From assembly GCA_022601195.1 (NCBI GenBank), contig JAHZIX010000001.1, forward strand, positions 62,001-126,000: a stretch of 64,000 nt of DNA, in the 5' to 3' direction. Source of the DNA: Deltaproteobacteria bacterium (GTDB lineage Bacteria; Acidobacteriota; Thermoanaerobaculia; Multivoradales; JAHZIX01). Made by a program: the position numbers and the translations under genes. Below are positions 39,541 to 51,000 of the stretch, one piece after another. Within the stretch, counting starts at the first letter, position 1. Each line of letters begins with the position of its first letter. Under the pieces are notes generated by a model that was not told the origin of the DNA, ran no database searches, and saw only the letters and a list, made by a program, of their open reading frames with translations.

Positions 39541-42500
39541 TCACTTGGCGTTTGGTAGATCCTCTTCATCTGGAGCCAGCTGCGAAAGCTTTCGAAAGAA
39601 CGTCAGGAGGTCCTGGTATGCGCTAACAGCTCCCTCCACTACTCTCCTACTTGTAGAGTTTGCCGCCTCCCCTGCACTTCTTGCCGCATCCTCGGCAGCT
39701 CTCAAAGTGCTTGGTACATTGAATCCTACAACTCCCGTTTGTGTATGGGAGACAGCAACTCCACCAGGTCCTGCGCTTAGCCCGGCAGTTACGGCGACGT
39801 CCTCCAGCGAGAGCGGCTCATCTTTCTTGGCCGTGGAAATGGACACTCCTCCGCCGGGACCGGTCGGAAGATCAATAGCAAAACCGACGCTGCCCCCAGC
39901 CCTGTCAAAGATGGTGTCGGCCCCCGAAATGGTGACATCCCCACCGGCGGCAGCATCAGCACCAAAGGCCGAACCTCCGCTGGCAAAGAGACCCACATTG
40001 CCCCTGTCATCAAAAGCAATACCAGCTGCAACGGTGACTCCGCCTGGTAGGAAAGGAAGAGCAACAATCGCCGAAGCTTGGAACTCCAGAGTCAATCTTC
40101 CGTCTGGGTCAAGACTCCGAATAGGATTATTCCGCACGTAGGTGTAGCGATTCCAACTCTGGGACTCGCCCACACTGCCACTCACCGGGTCGACACTGGC
40201 AAACCGTCCCAGATGGGGCGTGTAGTACCGCGCGTGCATGTAGTCCAGCTGGGCTTCTTCCTCGCCGTTGATGATGTCCCGCTCGTGGCCGGTGAATTGC
40301 AACGGCTCGGTGGCGGTATCGAGCATCTGAATGGCGCCGCCGAAGGGGTAGTAGTCCCGTTCCTCGACGATTTGCTGGTTGGCGTCGGTAATGCGGCGGA
40401 TGGTGCCCAGGTGGTCGGCGTGGAAATGGCGCACCTCCCCCGCAGCGTTGACGGAGCCGATGGGACGGGAGCCGGTGTACATGTAGTCCCGGTCCCAGAA
40501 CAGGTCTTCGCCTACCTTTTTGTAACGTCGCAGCACCTGGTTATTGGCAGCCCGCGGGGTCCAGGCCTCGTCTTGGGGGTTTAGCCCCAAGATCGCCAGA
40601 CGTTCGTCCCCGGCGGTGTAGAGGTAGGACTTCTCCACTGTGCCGTCGCTGAGGTAGGTCATGCGATCGAGGGCGTCGTATTCCATCACCAGATCGGTAG
40701 CGCCGAGAGTGAGGCCCTCCAAGTTTCCGTTGCCGTCGTAGGGAAAGGTCTGGGTAGGCGTCAGGCGATTGCTCGCGGAGCTGACACCGATGGGGCCAGG
40801 ACTGGGCCCGGTGATACTGGAATGCCCTGAGTTGTTGAGAGAGGTCAGATTGCCAAAGAGGTCGTAGGTAGCCCCTTGGGTGGTACTGACGCCATCCACA
40901 TTCACGGTTCCGGAAGTGAGGCGGCCAAACAGGTCGTAGCGATAGCTATCGCTACCAATGCCGGTGATGTTCCCTGCCGGGTCGTAGGAGTAGGACTCGG
41001 TATTCCACAGGGGTTGGGCCGCGTTGTTGTTGACCAGGATGCTTCCTAGGCGCCAGTCGTGGGCGTCCAGAACTCTGAATTCATGGGTGTTATTCCAATG
41101 CTTGAGCCGCTTCAACTCACCGTTGAAGTGGTACTCGATGATCGGCGCCCAATTGTCTGTCCGAGTATGAAAACCAAACCGAAAATGGCTAATAACCTGA
41201 CGCAGCGGACCGTTGCAAGAGCCGGTGTCGCAATACGGATAGGTTAGATAGGCAACGTTGTCAGCGTAGTCATAGAGCTCGACACTCGAGTTGAAGTTCG
41301 GGCCGTCGTTGGTGCGCACCGCATAGTTGGTGCGCCGCCCGATGGGGTCCGTATAGCCGAAGGTCTCCGTGACCACCACTTCTGTTTCTGTGGCGCTCCC
41401 GGCCGTGCGGCGTACCCAATTGCGACGCTTGGCTTGAAATAACTTGCCCTTGAGCAGATTGTCTCCAAGGTTTTCTCGGGCGTAGAAGAACTCCTTGAGA
41501 AGGCGGTTGGTGGCCAGCTCTCGCACTTGAGTTACCCGACTGGCACTGTCGTAGGCATAGCGAAGGCTGAAGGAGGAATCCGGCGCGTGCTTTTCAACTA
41601 AGTTGCCGAGAGCGTCGTAACGAAAGGTATGACTACCTCCTCCACCGCTGCTCACACCGATCTCCGGATGGCTCTCGGCCACTAACAATCCACGCCCGTC
41701 GTATTCAAACTCTCGCCCCTGCCCAGCTCCTTCACAGCTCAGGTTGGAATCATCGTCGTCGTTGACACAGACCGTGTTCACTCTCCCCCCTTCGTCGTAG
41801 CGGTAGGCGGTACGGAGCAGTGGAACTGTGGTGGAGCCAGCATCGAACTCTTCGTTCTTGTATAGGCGGCCCAAGCCATCCAGGAACTGGCGCTCCAGGC
41901 GAGTTCGGGTACCCGAGGCGGTGAGGACTCCGACTCGGGTCTCCTTGAACCTGTTTCCTCGGTAGGAGGTCGTCACTACCGAACCATCCGGCGAGGTCAC
42001 CTTGCCCGCCCGACCGAAGGAGTCATAGTCGGAATACAACGTCTTGGCTGCTGTGTCGCTGCCGAAAGGAGCTGCCCAAACGGAGACTTCCAGAGGCCAG
42101 CCGAGGGCGTTGTAGGTGTAGCCCCGCTCCGCCCAATCCCAATCCTGAGCGGTGGGGCCAGTGGGGGTCTTGCGGTGTTCCAAGATCTTCCGGCCCAGGG
42201 AGTCCCAGGTTGTGCTGTCCCCCGCTTCTAAGCCTCCCTTGCCTTGAATGCATCCGCCTTCATTCCACGCGGTCCAAGTCACCATGGAGGACTCGAAAGG
42301 ACCATCGGCTTCCGGCTGCTCGCCAATCTTGTATTCCTTGATCACCACCCGAGCATCGGGAACGCAGGTCCGATTGTGCCGCCCCAACTGATCAAAAAAG
42401 AAGCTGGTTTCCACCCCCGCTGCATCGGTGCTCTTGGCCACCACTCCGGTCCATGGGTCGATGGTGTTGTTGGCGACGTTGAGAATGGAGCCGGTTTGGG

Positions 42501-45042
42501 GGTTCGTTGAACCCGGGAATAGGAAGTCCGAGGTCGCCAAGGCACCCAGCTCGTAGGTGTGAGAAAGCCGGTACTGAGGAGTGCCTCCAGGGTGGTGACA
42601 ACCGATGCCCGTATTCAGGCCGCTGCCATCACCGCCATAGGAGTCCACTTGTTTCACGTGCCCTCGAGGGCTCGCCGTATAGCGCGTCAGCAGATCGTCG
42701 CTGGAGACCTGCATCGGAGTCCCTTCCGTCCAGGTGTTCGCCGATAGGGTTCGAGTCCCTTCTAAGAACCCAGTCTGGGAATTGAAGCAAGCGAGACTCG
42801 TGGTGGCGTCCGAAGAGGTTTGGTCATCCGGCTCCGAGACTTGAGCGATCACACGGCGGTCATAGAGGTTGAGCAGCCACGGAGAACCGGCCGACGGCGG
42901 GGAGTTTCCTTGGGGATTGAAGCCCGTGAAGACCTTCTGATCAGCCTCGCCACCAAAGGTGGATTCGTTGACGCTAGCTCGGAAATTTCCCAGACCATCG
43001 AAATCGCTGAATGTCGACCGGGTGTAGCGGGGATAGTCTTCCCGGCTACAGAGGGTTAGATCGACGACCTCACCCACGGGATCGTCGCAAAAGGAGGTCT
43101 CTTGGCGCCGCAGCCGAGGGTTGTAGCTGATCTTGTCCCGTAGGGAGCTCGGAGTGTCGGGGCTCGGAAAGAACTCATCGTATTCGTAGTCGACCCAATT
43201 TTCCCTCAGGAGGTTGCCGCTCGAATCGAAGCTACGGCTGGAAAGGTAGCGCCGCCGGGCGAGCTCCGGGCGCTCGAAGTCCCCGGGTGGCGAGGTGAAT
43301 TCCCCCCCGCTGATGATGGAGATTGGATCTATCGCCGTATCACTGGTCCCGTCGTTGTCGACATCGAAGAGAACCCCCACTTCTGCAGTGCCAACGAAAA
43401 CGCTCTTACCGGGGCTACACACCGTGTAGGGCTGGCCAAACTCCTTCTCGAACCCCAATCTCGCGGTGTTGAAATAGTGGATATTGAAGTTCTCTTCCGG
43501 GTCCGTCACTGTGGTCGCGAAGTAGCAGGGGGAATTGCCTCCGTTGTTCGGGGAATTGACGATCTGCTCCTCATCCCAGGGCGACTCCGGAGGTCTCGCG
43601 GTAAGGGGCATCGGTTCGTAGGTCCAAACACCAACCTCCGTCTCGACGGCGGTTCCCATGTCTGCCAGGAGCGCCTTCCGTTTGACACCGAAAGCCGGCC
43701 GGAAAGTTCGCTCCCAGGGCTTTCCCCCTTCGCTGCCATGGGTGTAGTGGGAATACTGCCATTCGAAGCCTCCACCGGTAGGTAGTTGCAAACGCCGGAT
43801 GGCTCCGGGCTTGGAGATCACCGACCCTGGATCCGAGGCTTCCAGGTAGTACTCCATGGTGTTGATCCACAGAGGTGCCGGGTTTGGAACTTGGCTCGAG
43901 GGAACCCCTGGCAAGCGCACCTCGGTGAGCTGGCTGAGGACCACCGTGTCTTCGAAACCTGTACAGGTGTAGGTAGAGGGATTTACCGTCGGTCGGCGCC
44001 GGTCGATGGGAAGCTCCTGGTAGGCAAACTCGTAGGTGGCTTCTTCCCCGCCGAAGGTCAGGAACCTCACCGAACGAATTCGGTGGCTCTCTTCATCGTT
44101 GTCCACAGGGGATGGCTCGAAGGTGACGACAACCGGCGCATCGTTACCGAAACGAAACGAGTCCGACACCTTCCACACGATCTCTCCGGCACCGTCGGGA
44201 GGCAGATACTCGTAGTTGACGGTATTGCCGAAGGGATCGCGAATCTCCGTGACCCGCCAGGGTTTCTCGAAGGGCACGGGAAGCTGCTCGTCGGGCTGGT
44301 AGGTGAAGGTATGAACATTGCCGTTGGGAAAGTCCAGCTTCAGAACACAGCTGCTCGAAGGCGGTGAGCCGGATGGAGAATGGCATTGGGCAGGAAAGGA
44401 GCGCAGCCTCAAGTAGGAGCCATCGCGGGTGTATTCCACGCCGGAGGCGGCCCCCACGTTGGGATGAAGGGTCGGATAGAACTCGTGGCGACCGCCGTCC
44501 GGGGAAAAATAGGTGGTACGGCCCGGGGACGGCGGATCCACATTGGACTCCGCCAGGACCATGCCAGGATTCAAGGTCCAACCGAGGCCGGCGTTGGAAA
44601 GGGGATCCGGCGCCTGGTAGTACAGCGGCCCCGGCTCTCCTCCCATTCCCATGGGCACTTCGCAAGCTTCGACCCAATCCCAAATATTCGAGTTATAGGC
44701 CAGAGTCAGTCCATGGGACAGACTTCCCCCGGCGGGATAAGTCGGGCCAATGGGGAGCCGCAAGCTGAGGTTGCCATTGAATAGGTTGACGCTATCGACG
44801 TCACCGAATTGAAACGAAGAGCTCACCGAGGTACCGCGAGCGTTGACTGGAGAAGAAGCGGCGCCGGAGCCGTTGCCCCCTTGGGCTTGGAGACCGAAAG
44901 GGTAAGCCGCGGCGGCCCAGATCAAGAGACAAGCCACCAGGCTAGGTTGGTTCTTACGGGAAAACATCTGCGCCGTCCTTTCGAGAAAATTCTGAGTCCC
45001 TTGGAGAAACTTCACAGTAGATTTCTTGTGCGCCCTATTCAT
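39541..45042 (-). CDS. Sec-exported RHS/YD-repeat protein
   Basis: This 1833-residue protein has a signal peptide after a long basic N-region (SLVACLLIWAAAAYPFGLQA). An N-terminal part follows that is typical of large RHS proteins (VNLFNGNLSLRLPIGPTYPA). Many YD repeats come next (YSYDPAGNITGIGSDSYRYD, ATYDLFGNLTSL), then the hyperconserved core (RDYYPFGGAIQ, YMHARYYTPHLGRFASVDP, YVRNNPIRSLDPDGR). The last 150 residues are Gly/Ala-rich, beta-prone and unrecognised, in the place where polymorphic toxins sit. ATG 45042 follows GAGGAG and lies 11 bases behind the stop of the giant protein gene. A TTG at 45063 and an ATG at 45057 are in-frame alternatives. No T6SS gene is nearby, so a Sec route is likely. 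Confidence 0.92.
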   Translation of the reverse strand: MNRAHKKSTVKFLQGTQNFLERTAQMFSRKNQPSLVACLLIWAAAAYPFGLQAQGGNGSGAASSPVNARGTSVSSSFQFGDVDSVNLFNGNLSLRLPIGPTYPAGGSLSHGLTLAYNSNIWDWVEACEVPMGMGGEPGPLYYQAPDPLSNAGLGWTLNPGMVLAESNVDPPSPGRTTYFSPDGGRHEFYPTLHPNVGAASGVEYTRDGSYLRLRSFPAQCHSPSGSPPSSSCVLKLDFPNGNVHTFTYQPDEQLPVPFEKPWRVTEIRDPFGNTVNYEYLPPDGAGEIVWKVSDSFRFGNDAPVVVTFEPSPVDNDEESHRIRSVRFLTFGGEEATYEFAYQELPIDRRRPTVNPSTYTCTGFEDTVVLSQLTEVRLPGVPSSQVPNPAPLWINTMEYYLEASDPGSVISKPGAIRRLQLPTGGGFEWQYSHYTHGSEGGKPWERTFRPAFGVKRKALLADMGTAVETEVGVWTYEPMPLTARPPESPWDEEQIVNSPNNGGNSPCYFATTVTDPEENFNIHYFNTARLGFEKEFGQPYTVCSPGKSVFVGTAEVGVLFDVDNDGTSDTAIDPISIISGGEFTSPPGDFERPELARRRYLSSRSFDSSGNLLRENWVDYEYDEFFPSPDTPSSLRDKISYNPRLRRQETSFCDDPVGEVVDLTLCSREDYPRYTRSTFSDFDGLGNFRASVNESTFGGEADQKVFTGFNPQGNSPPSAGSPWLLNLYDRRVIAQVSEPDDQTSSDATTSLACFNSQTGFLEGTRTLSANTWTEGTPMQVSSDDLLTRYTASPRGHVKQVDSYGGDGSGLNTGIGCHHPGGTPQYRLSHTYELGALATSDFLFPGSTNPQTGSILNVANNTIDPWTGVVAKSTDAAGVETSFFFDQLGRHNRTCVPDARVVIKEYKIGEQPEADGPFESSMVTWTAWNEGGCIQGKGGLEAGDSTTWDSLGRKILEHRKTPTGPTAQDWDWAERGYTYNALGWPLEVSVWAAPFGSDTAAKTLYSDYDSFGRAGKVTSPDGSVVTTSYRGNRFKETRVGVLTASGTRTRLERQFLDGLGRLYKNEEFDAGSTTVPLLRTAYRYDEGGRVNTVCVNDDDDSNLSCEGAGQGREFEYDGRGLLVAESHPEIGVSSGGGGSHTFRYDALGNLVEKHAPDSSFSLRYAYDSASRVTQVRELATNRLLKEFFYARENLGDNLLKGKLFQAKRRNWVRRTAGSATETEVVVTETFGYTDPIGRRTNYAVRTNDGPNFNSSVELYDYADNVAYLTYPYCDTGSCNGPLRQVISHFRFGFHTRTDNWAPIIEYHFNGELKRLKHWNNTHEFRVLDAHDWRLGSILVNNNAAQPLWNTESYSYDPAGNITGIGSDSYRYDLFGRLTSGTVNVDGVSTTQGATYDLFGNLTSLNNSGHSSITGPSPGPIGVSSASNRLTPTQTFPYDGNGNLEGLTLGATDLVMEYDALDRMTYLSDGTVEKSYLYTAGDERLAILGLNPQDEAWTPRAANNQVLRRYKKVGEDLFWDRDYMYTGSRPIGSVNAAGEVRHFHADHLGTIRRITDANQQIVEERDYYPFGGAIQMLDTATEPLQFTGHERDIINGEEEAQLDYMHARYYTPHLGRFASVDPVSGSVGESQSWNRYTYVRNNPIRSLDPDGRLTLEFQASAIVALPFLPGGVTVAAGIAFDDRGNVGLFASGGSAFGADAAAGGDVTISGADTIFDRAGGSVGFAIDLPTGPGGGVSISTAKKDEPLSLEDVAVTAGLSAGPGGVAVSHTQTGVVGFNVPSTLRAAEDAARSAGEAANSTSRRVVEGAVSAYQDLLTFFRKLSQLAPDEEDLPNAK

Positions 45043-45053
45043 GGTCACTCTCC

Positions 45054-48000
45054 TCATCGCCAAGAGCGGTAGTCGTCAAAGGTGATGGTCCCCAGGGTGC
45101 CGGGATCCATGCCGGAAACCGCTCCCAAGAGGATCTTGTCGATGCTCTTGCCGGCATTGGCGAGGGCGGAAAGGGAGTGCAACAGGGTGTCGCCAGACCA
45201 CAGCTGAGCTAGGCCGTCGTCGACTCCGGGAGCCGTGGCCGCCAGCCATTCGATGCGCAAGGTCTGTTCCTGGTCGGCGATGGGTGTCCACGGACCGAAA
45301 ACCCAAGCCCCATCGGTATTCAGGGCCCACAGGCTGAGCTCGTACCCCCCAGCCTGCTGCCGCAGGTGAAGAGTCAATGCGCTTCCCGCCGGGCCGAGCC
45401 CTTGGAGGAGTGTGTAGTGATCCCCCACGGTCATGGGGAGGGAGTCGGGGTCGAAACGAACCTCAGCTCCGTAGTGGCGATCGGGATTCGGAAAGACGTC
45501 TAGCACTCTCACCTGCTGGGCGCCCGCTTGGATGTCCACTTGCAGGTGATAGGCGCTGCCATTGGCCGGAGGTGCCGGGGCCACCGTCACCGTGCCGCCG
45601 GTGGTTTGCACCGCATCCCAGGCCCCTAGGCCACCGGATTCGAAATCGTCTCTCAGCCGATAGTCGGCGCTTCGCCGCCCTCTCCAGGACTCGAAATCGT
45701 CTAGGTAGAACTCGCCGGAAGTGTTGGCGTCGATACCCCATAGGGCACCCAGACGGATTTGGTCGATGCGCCTGCCGTGGTTTTGAACTCCAGAGAGCTC
45801 GGCCACCAACGTCGAGTCCACCCACAGGCGGCCACCACCATCGGCGGTGGTTGGGTCGCTGGCAGCCCACCACTCCAGAAGAAGCTCGTGGGGACCGTCG
45901 GAAACCAAGGCGTAGGGAGCAAAGACATTGCCGCCATCTCTGGTCTTGACCCAGAGCCCCAGGTTGTAGCTACTCAAATTGGTGGTTCGGTTGAGCTGCA
46001 AAGTGAATGCAGCTCCGCCGGACACGATATCCCTACCCAAGCCAATGGGGAAGGTATCCCCCACCGCCATGCCCAGGGTGTTGGGGTCGAAGCGAAAACG
46101 GGCCCAGTAGTGAGTCTCGTCTTGGGGCGAGTCGTCCTCCACCCACAAGCTCTGAGTTCCCGAGTCGACGGTCACCTGCAGGCCATAGGAGCCATTCAAG
46201 GCGGCTTTTGGGTGCGCCATCAAGCCGCCACTGCCAGAGGCGACGGTGCCGTCCCAACCGGAGAGATCCCCGGACTCGAAACCGTCGACACCCAGAGGTT
46301 GCCGGCTTCCTTCCCCACCACAGGCGCCACAAGAGTCGAGCTTCAGGGCTCCGGATGTTCCCGCATCGACACTGCCTTCGAGCCCCCAGGCGGACCAGTC
46401 CACCCATAGCTGATCGTTGTCGATACCGCCAACCTCGGCGGCCAAGTGATGATCCACCCAAACCTGAGCCCCACCGTCGTCGAGGCCCGGACCGGAGGCA
46501 GCCCACCATTCGAGCTCGATCACCTGAGCCCCCGCTTGGAGATCCGCAAAGGGAGAGAACACCCAGCTGCCGCCGTCGGTGCGAGGCACCGCCGCGATTT
46601 GGTACTGCCCGGCCTCTCGGCGCAGGAACACCGTGAAGGCAGATCCCGGGCTGCCATAGCCCCTGGCCAGGCGGAAGGAGTCTCCTTCCGCCATGGTCAG
46701 AGCCGCAGGGTCGAGGAGGAATCGAGCCCGGTAGTGGCGCTCCTGCTGCGGACTCTGGTCCCGCACCCAGGCCACCACCCCAGAGGAAGCGGCGGCTTCG
46801 AGACCATAGGTCCCCTCCAGGGCCGCCGAGCTTTGGACGGACAGAGCGCCACCGCCGGTATCCGTGACATCCCAAGCGGAGAGATCGCCACTTTCGAAGC
46901 CATCCGAGAACCAGGAGTCACAGGCCTTCTGGGCCCGCAAGTGAACGATTCCCGTGGCACTCATCCCGGCTCCGGAGACCTGGTAGGTGAAGGCATCAGA
47001 GCCGACAGTCCAGAATTCCGCACTGGGGTAGAAAAGAGCCGCTGCCCCAAAGTTAGAAACCGTCCCGTAGGCCGCCGAGCCCACGGCAGTGACGGTGAGG
47101 GGATCCCCTTCCGGATCCGTGTCATTAGCCAGGATCTTGCTGTACAGCAAGCTGACCGTGGTCGCTCCCGTAGGCACCTGGAAGAAGTCGTCGGCCGGGG
47201 CCGGCGGCAAATTGGCATCGACTTGAACGTTGACCGTACAGGTCGAGTTGACGGTGCCATCGAAAAGGGAGTAGGAGAAGGAATCCGCTCCCACGTACCC
47301 TCCATGAGGGGTGTAGGAATAGGTATCCGTACCGCCGCTGGAACCATCGTGAGTGACCACACCATGGAGGCCATCAGTGGGACTTCCAGAGACCACCTCG
47401 ATGGGGTCGCCATCCGGATCACTGTCATTGGCCAGCAGGAAGAGATTGGTGAAACTCACGGGAGTGTCCTCCCGGGTGTTCAGAGAATCCGTCCCGCACA
47501 CCGGCGGCTGGTTGGTGACAATGACCTGCACCGAGGCCGTACAGGCCTGGGTGTCTGTGCCATCGCTGATCACGTAGTCGAAAGCATCCGGCCCGGAGTA
47601 GCCCGAATCCGGGGTGTAGCGGTAGCTGTGGGTCGTGCCGTTGGACCCTGTCCAAAGGACCGTGCCGTGATCACCGTCGGTGAGACTGCCAAAGACCACC
47701 GAGACCACGTCTCCGTCCGGATCGCTCGCCGTGGCCAACATGTCGACTGTGGTAAATGAGTGGGGCGTATCCACTGGGGTATCGAAGCCAAAGGATCCGC
47801 ACTCCGGAAGCCCGTTGGCTTCATTCAAGGTCACCAACACAGTTCCGAAAGCCTCCGCGCCGTGGTCGTCGACGATGCGGTAGGTGAAGGAATCGGTGCC
47901 GGGGTGGTTGGGGCCGGGCAGGTATTCGTACCGAATGCTCGGCAGCACCTGAACGATCTCGATCGATCCTTCCGTGGGAATAGAAAACTGATTGCCCCAG

Positions 48001-51000
48001 GAAACAGTGTCGCCACTATCGGGATCGAAATCGTTGGCCATAAGGTCCTCGGCGGTGAATTCGAAGCCCGTCACCAAGTCGCCGCTGAAGGGGTCGTCCA
48101 CGGCTACCGGCGGCAAGTTGTCGCAGCTCACCAGGATGTCCCGGCCCACCGTGTCCCCGAACCAACCGGTCTCTTCTCGGATCATCTGCCAAGTGGTGTT
48201 GTAGGTCGACGCCACCGAAGGGGCCGTCATGACCCAGGCCCAAGTATGGGCTTCTCCCGGCAGGATGGTCTTACCCGGTAACAACCAAATCCGAGGCGCC
48301 GTAGTGAAAGGGTCCGGCCCGATATGACCCCATTTGTAGCCACCGAGGGGACCGAACCGAGCCCAGGCGGTATTTCCGGTGTTGGTCACAGTTACGTTGG
48401 CGACGAACTGGCTACCGCAACCGAGTGCCGTGGGGAGATTGTCGGAGTCGATCTGCACCCCATTCACTTCTCCGGATGCGGTACCGGCGAGGGCGAAGAC
48501 ATCGTCCACCACCATGCGTCCGGCCGCACCTCCATCCAGAAGATTGAGATGAAATCCGGCATGGGTGATGTCGATGCGGTTGCCGAAGTCCCCCGGCAGG
48601 GGCGCCGCCGATAGAACCTGTTGGGAGTTGACCCAAGCAGAGACGGTCTGCTGCACCGTGTCGTACTGCACCTTCACCTTGTTGTCGCCTCCGACCACGA
48701 AATCCGTCGCCGTACCAGCGGCCAAAGGTGAGTGATTTCCGGAGCCTTCCACGTGCACTCCGAATTCCCCGTCTTGGCGAATCAGTATCCATACTTGGCC
48801 GCTGCCGCCGGTGCCAGCGAATCCTGCCGTGGCGGAGCTGGCAAATCCTAGGCCAGCCCAACCGGCACCGGAGACTCGTAGGTCGCTTCCCAAGGTCAAC
48901 ACCGGAGTTCCCGGCAGCTGAAGGGGATCGAAGGAGAAACTGCCTCTCACCGACTGCGTTTGGCTACCGGCATCTCCATGGGTGACCTCCCCGTCGGTGG
49001 AGTCTCCGCCGAAGATGGCCATAGGTCCGGCTTCCCAAGCTCGCTCTCCCGAGTCCGTGACCGTTCCGTGGAGCAGTGAGCCGAGGACCCGATCGGAGCC
49101 GTTGAGGGAAAGATGGTCCGTAACCCTAGGTTCTTCCGGATCCGGTTGAGTCACCGTTAGTGCCGCCGTATTGGAGGTCTCTGTCTCGCCGGCCGCGGCC
49201 GTCACCTGGCAGCGGTAATTCCCCGCATCTCCACTCTCCAGGTTGTTGATGGTGAGGCTCGAAGAGGTCGCCGTAGAGCTCACTTGGTAGCGACTATCCA
49301 AGGGCAGATCCGCCCCATTCTTGGTCCAATGAAAGGTCAAGCCTTGAACCGGATCAATGGTGGCTCCGATGTTAAAGACAGCCGTCTGCCCTACCTGGCG
49401 GATGAGAGAAGCGGGTTGTGGATCGATAGTGATGTCACCGACCACCACGACCTGATCGCCCCGCACGAAGAGCACCCAATCCTCCCCACTCGGCTTGGAA
49501 AAGCTGCCATTTGCGGGAAGGGGTGAAATAGCCTCGGAAGCCCCGCTGCGGGGGTCGAACCAATGGGCTTCGTAGTCCACCGGCAAGGCCCCGCCGGCAA
49601 AGGTGACCGTACCTCCGTTGTAAAGGTAGACGATGTACTGCTCCCCCGCTCGGGCGAGGGGCCACACGTAATCGCCGGCGTTTTGAGTGATCAGATCCCC
49701 CCGGGGCTCCATGCCCAGGAGGTCGATATCGAACTTCTCCACCAAGCGACGGGTCAAACCGACGGCCTTCATCCCCTGACTCACCGTGGGGCTGCCCAGG
49801 CCGAGCTGAGGGACGTCAAACACCAACATGCTCGGATTGGCTCCCGCCACCAAGGACAGCCAAGCCTTCTTTCGCAGCAGCTCAGGAGTACCCGGCAGGT
49901 AGCAACAGTCGTTGTCGGCGATCAGTGGCTGATCGGGATAATCGTTGAAAAAGCTATGCACCAGGCCTTCGTAGACTCCGAGGTACTCTTCGTCCTCGTC
50001 GTCCACAGAAGGGTCATCGGCGCTGAAGGGGTCATCCGGCCGGAGACCACCGCTGGGAGTCCAATGACCGGCTAGCTCTCTGTGGTCCGGAGAGTCGAGA
50101 TGCATGATCAGATGAGGCTGGCAGCCCTTTGCCTGCTCCGTCTGGCGGATGGCATCTTCCATGACTTCAAACCAAGTCCTGCCACCGAAGCCCGCGGGTT
50201 GATGGTTTCCCTCCGAGACCACCGCTTCGTTGGCGATCTCCCAAATGACGTTCTGGTGGTGGCACAGCTCCTCGACACTCTTGATGACCAAAGCTTCCTG
50301 CTTCTCGACCACTTCCTGCTTTCGGTAGAAGTCCTGAGGCGCATGCTCGATGCCATCACCAATATTGCTGTTGGTGTTCCGGTAGTAGCTAAACGCGAGC
50401 CCGAAGTTCTCCAGCGGCGCGGCTTCCGCTTGACTCTCGTGGAACACCCGGCTGTGGAAGCCGTCGATGAGAGCCGTCTGAACTACGATCCCCTTGACGG
50501 CCGCATCGGTGATCACCGCATCCCAGTAGTCGAAATAGTCATCATTGAAGGTGTTGACGTCGAACTTATTGAAGTCCGGCACATGATCGAAGTTGGACTC
50601 GTAGACACAGCATTCGTTCGTCTGCTCGTAAGGATGGAGCCAGTCGTGGGACCTGTAGGCCATTCCCATAGTGAGGACGACCCGCAACAAGTTGAGGTCG
50701 TGGGACTCCATTTGGGTGAGTAGGCTGCGGTATTGATGATGCAGACCAAAGCCCGGCTGCTTGACCAGCAACGCCTGAATGCCGGGGTAGTAGCCGGCCA
50801 TGAGCATAGGTTGATCACCGATGAAAAACCGGTGCGGATCGAGATCCGGGCGAAGGGTCGGGATTCCCCCAACCCCTGCCGGTGCCCCCGTCCCGGGGCT
50901 AACCTGCAGAGTGACCGTTGATGACGCGGAATGACTCCCGTCATGCAAGGTGTAGGTCAAAGAGCAGGTCCCTATGGACCCGGCGCTGGGAACGAAAATA

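Noticed and set aside
39541..45042. RHS gene as a type VI secretion effector
   Set aside because: The protein has a Sec signal peptide and no VgrG, PAAR, EagR or T6SS structural gene is nearby.
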